DNA of 12,903 bases. Origin: Acetobacteraceae bacterium. Lineage in GTDB: Bacteria; Pseudomonadota; Alphaproteobacteria; Acetobacterales; Acetobacteraceae. Made by a program: the position numbers and the translations under genes. The DNA lies in assembly GCA_003164305.1 (NCBI GenBank), contig PLSZ01000072.1:1-12903 (forward strand), read 5' to 3'. The stretch's first letter is position 1. Each line of letters starts with the position of its first letter. Shown piece by piece: positions 12,604-12,903 of this stretch. The notes under the pieces are model-generated. The model was not told where the DNA came from and ran no database searches. It saw nothing but the letters and a program-made list of their open reading frames with translations.

Positions 12604-12903
12604 ATGGAATTCGGCGGAGCGATGTTTTTCACCGACTACGCGATGGACGCCGGCGCCTTCGCGCGCGCGCTGGAAGAGCGCGGTTTCGACTCGGTCTGGG
12701 CGCCGGAGCATTCCCACATCCCGTTGTCCCGCGAGTCACAATTTCCGCAAGGCGGAGAACTGCCGCGGAAATACGCCGAATGCATGGACCCGTTCGTTTC
12801 GCTCACGCTCGCCGCCGCCGTCACCAAAACCATCAAACTGGGCACCGGCGTCTGTCTGGTGGTGCAACGAGATCCCATCCAGACGGCGAAGCTGGTGGCC
12901 TCG
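12604..12903 (+). CDS. Luciferase-like monooxygenase (LLM class, F420- or flavin-dependent), partial
   Basis: The first 100 codons of an LLM-family oxidoreductase; the gene runs past the right edge. The start reads MEFGGAMFFTDYAMDAGAFA. The typical blocks follow: A-R-A-L-E-E-R-G-F-D-S-V-W-A-P-E-H-S-H-I-P, then E-C-M-D-P-F-V-S-L-T-L-A-A-A-V-T-K-T-I-K-L-G-T-G-V and R-D-P-I-Q-T-A-K. This resembles the TIGR03619-type F420-dependent subgroup, but flavin use cannot be excluded. ATG 12604 is preferred over ATG 12601 because GGGAGGG (12593-12599) then has normal spacing. The bulk of the TIM barrel and the substrate-determining part are outside the window. Confidence 0.9.
   Translation, partial: MEFGGAMFFTDYAMDAGAFARALEERGFDSVWAPEHSHIPLSRESQFPQGGELPRKYAECMDPFVSLTLAAAVTKTIKLGTGVCLVVQRDPIQTAKLVAS

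Noticed and set aside
12213..12632. A 139-codon minus-strand frame opposite the small lipoprotein
   Set aside because: It has a hydrophobic stretch, but the plus strand has the ribosome site, leader and G/C-rich third positions.

Overview
The window is GC-rich, gene-dense DNA of a bacterial chromosome. It most likely comes from an alphaproteobacterium of the Rhodospirillales/Acetobacteraceae type. This is inferred from the strong G/C bias at third codon positions, an MmcB-family nuclease, a YcjX/YcjF pair, Tat-like leaders on two binding proteins and a perfect alphaproteobacterial LexA-type box (GTTC-N7-GTTC). No rRNA, tRNA, CRISPR array or intact insertion sequence was seen.

Left part (1-6853): seven genes run head-to-tail on the minus strand. 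In transcription order they are a short-chain dehydrogenase, YcjX (P-loop protein), YcjF (DUF697 membrane protein), a Rieske non-haem iron oxygenase of the vanillate-demethylase type, an epoxide-hydrolase-like alpha/beta hydrolase, a family-3 solute-binding protein and a HisM/GlnP-type ABC permease that is cut by the left edge. The SDR, YcjX and YcjF junctions are very tight: an in-frame TGA-TTG junction, then an ATGA overlap. The oxygenase, hydrolase and transporter genes look like an uptake-and-degradation module for a small acidic or aromatic compound; the substrate is unknown.

Middle (6842-8494): an intergenic stretch carries a two-hairpin palindromic repeat. A T4-type (GH24) lysozyme gene without phage neighbours follows, then a membrane-anchored gene of unknown function whose C-terminal part appears to be shifted out of frame. 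Codon use and base composition suggest that this unknown gene is acquired DNA.

Right part (8495-12903): a peptide/nickel-type ABC solute-binding protein gene lies on the minus strand. Next comes a second copy of the palindromic repeat and a small zincin-like metallopeptidase gene, also minus. Divergent from it is a compact plus-strand operon of an unknown 163-residue protein, a pterin-4a-carbinolamine dehydratase and an MmcB-like nuclease, joined by 4-base and 1-base overlaps. Downstream lie a LexA-type box overlapping a CtrA-like motif, a small Thr-rich lipoprotein gene, and the start of a luciferase-like (LLM) oxidoreductase gene cut by the right edge.

I found no convincing evidence of a wholly new system. 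The best leads are the LexA/CtrA-like control region in front of the small lipoprotein, the paired-hairpin repeat family, the frameshifted accessory gene beside a solitary lysozyme, and the in-frame SDR/YcjX stop-start junction.
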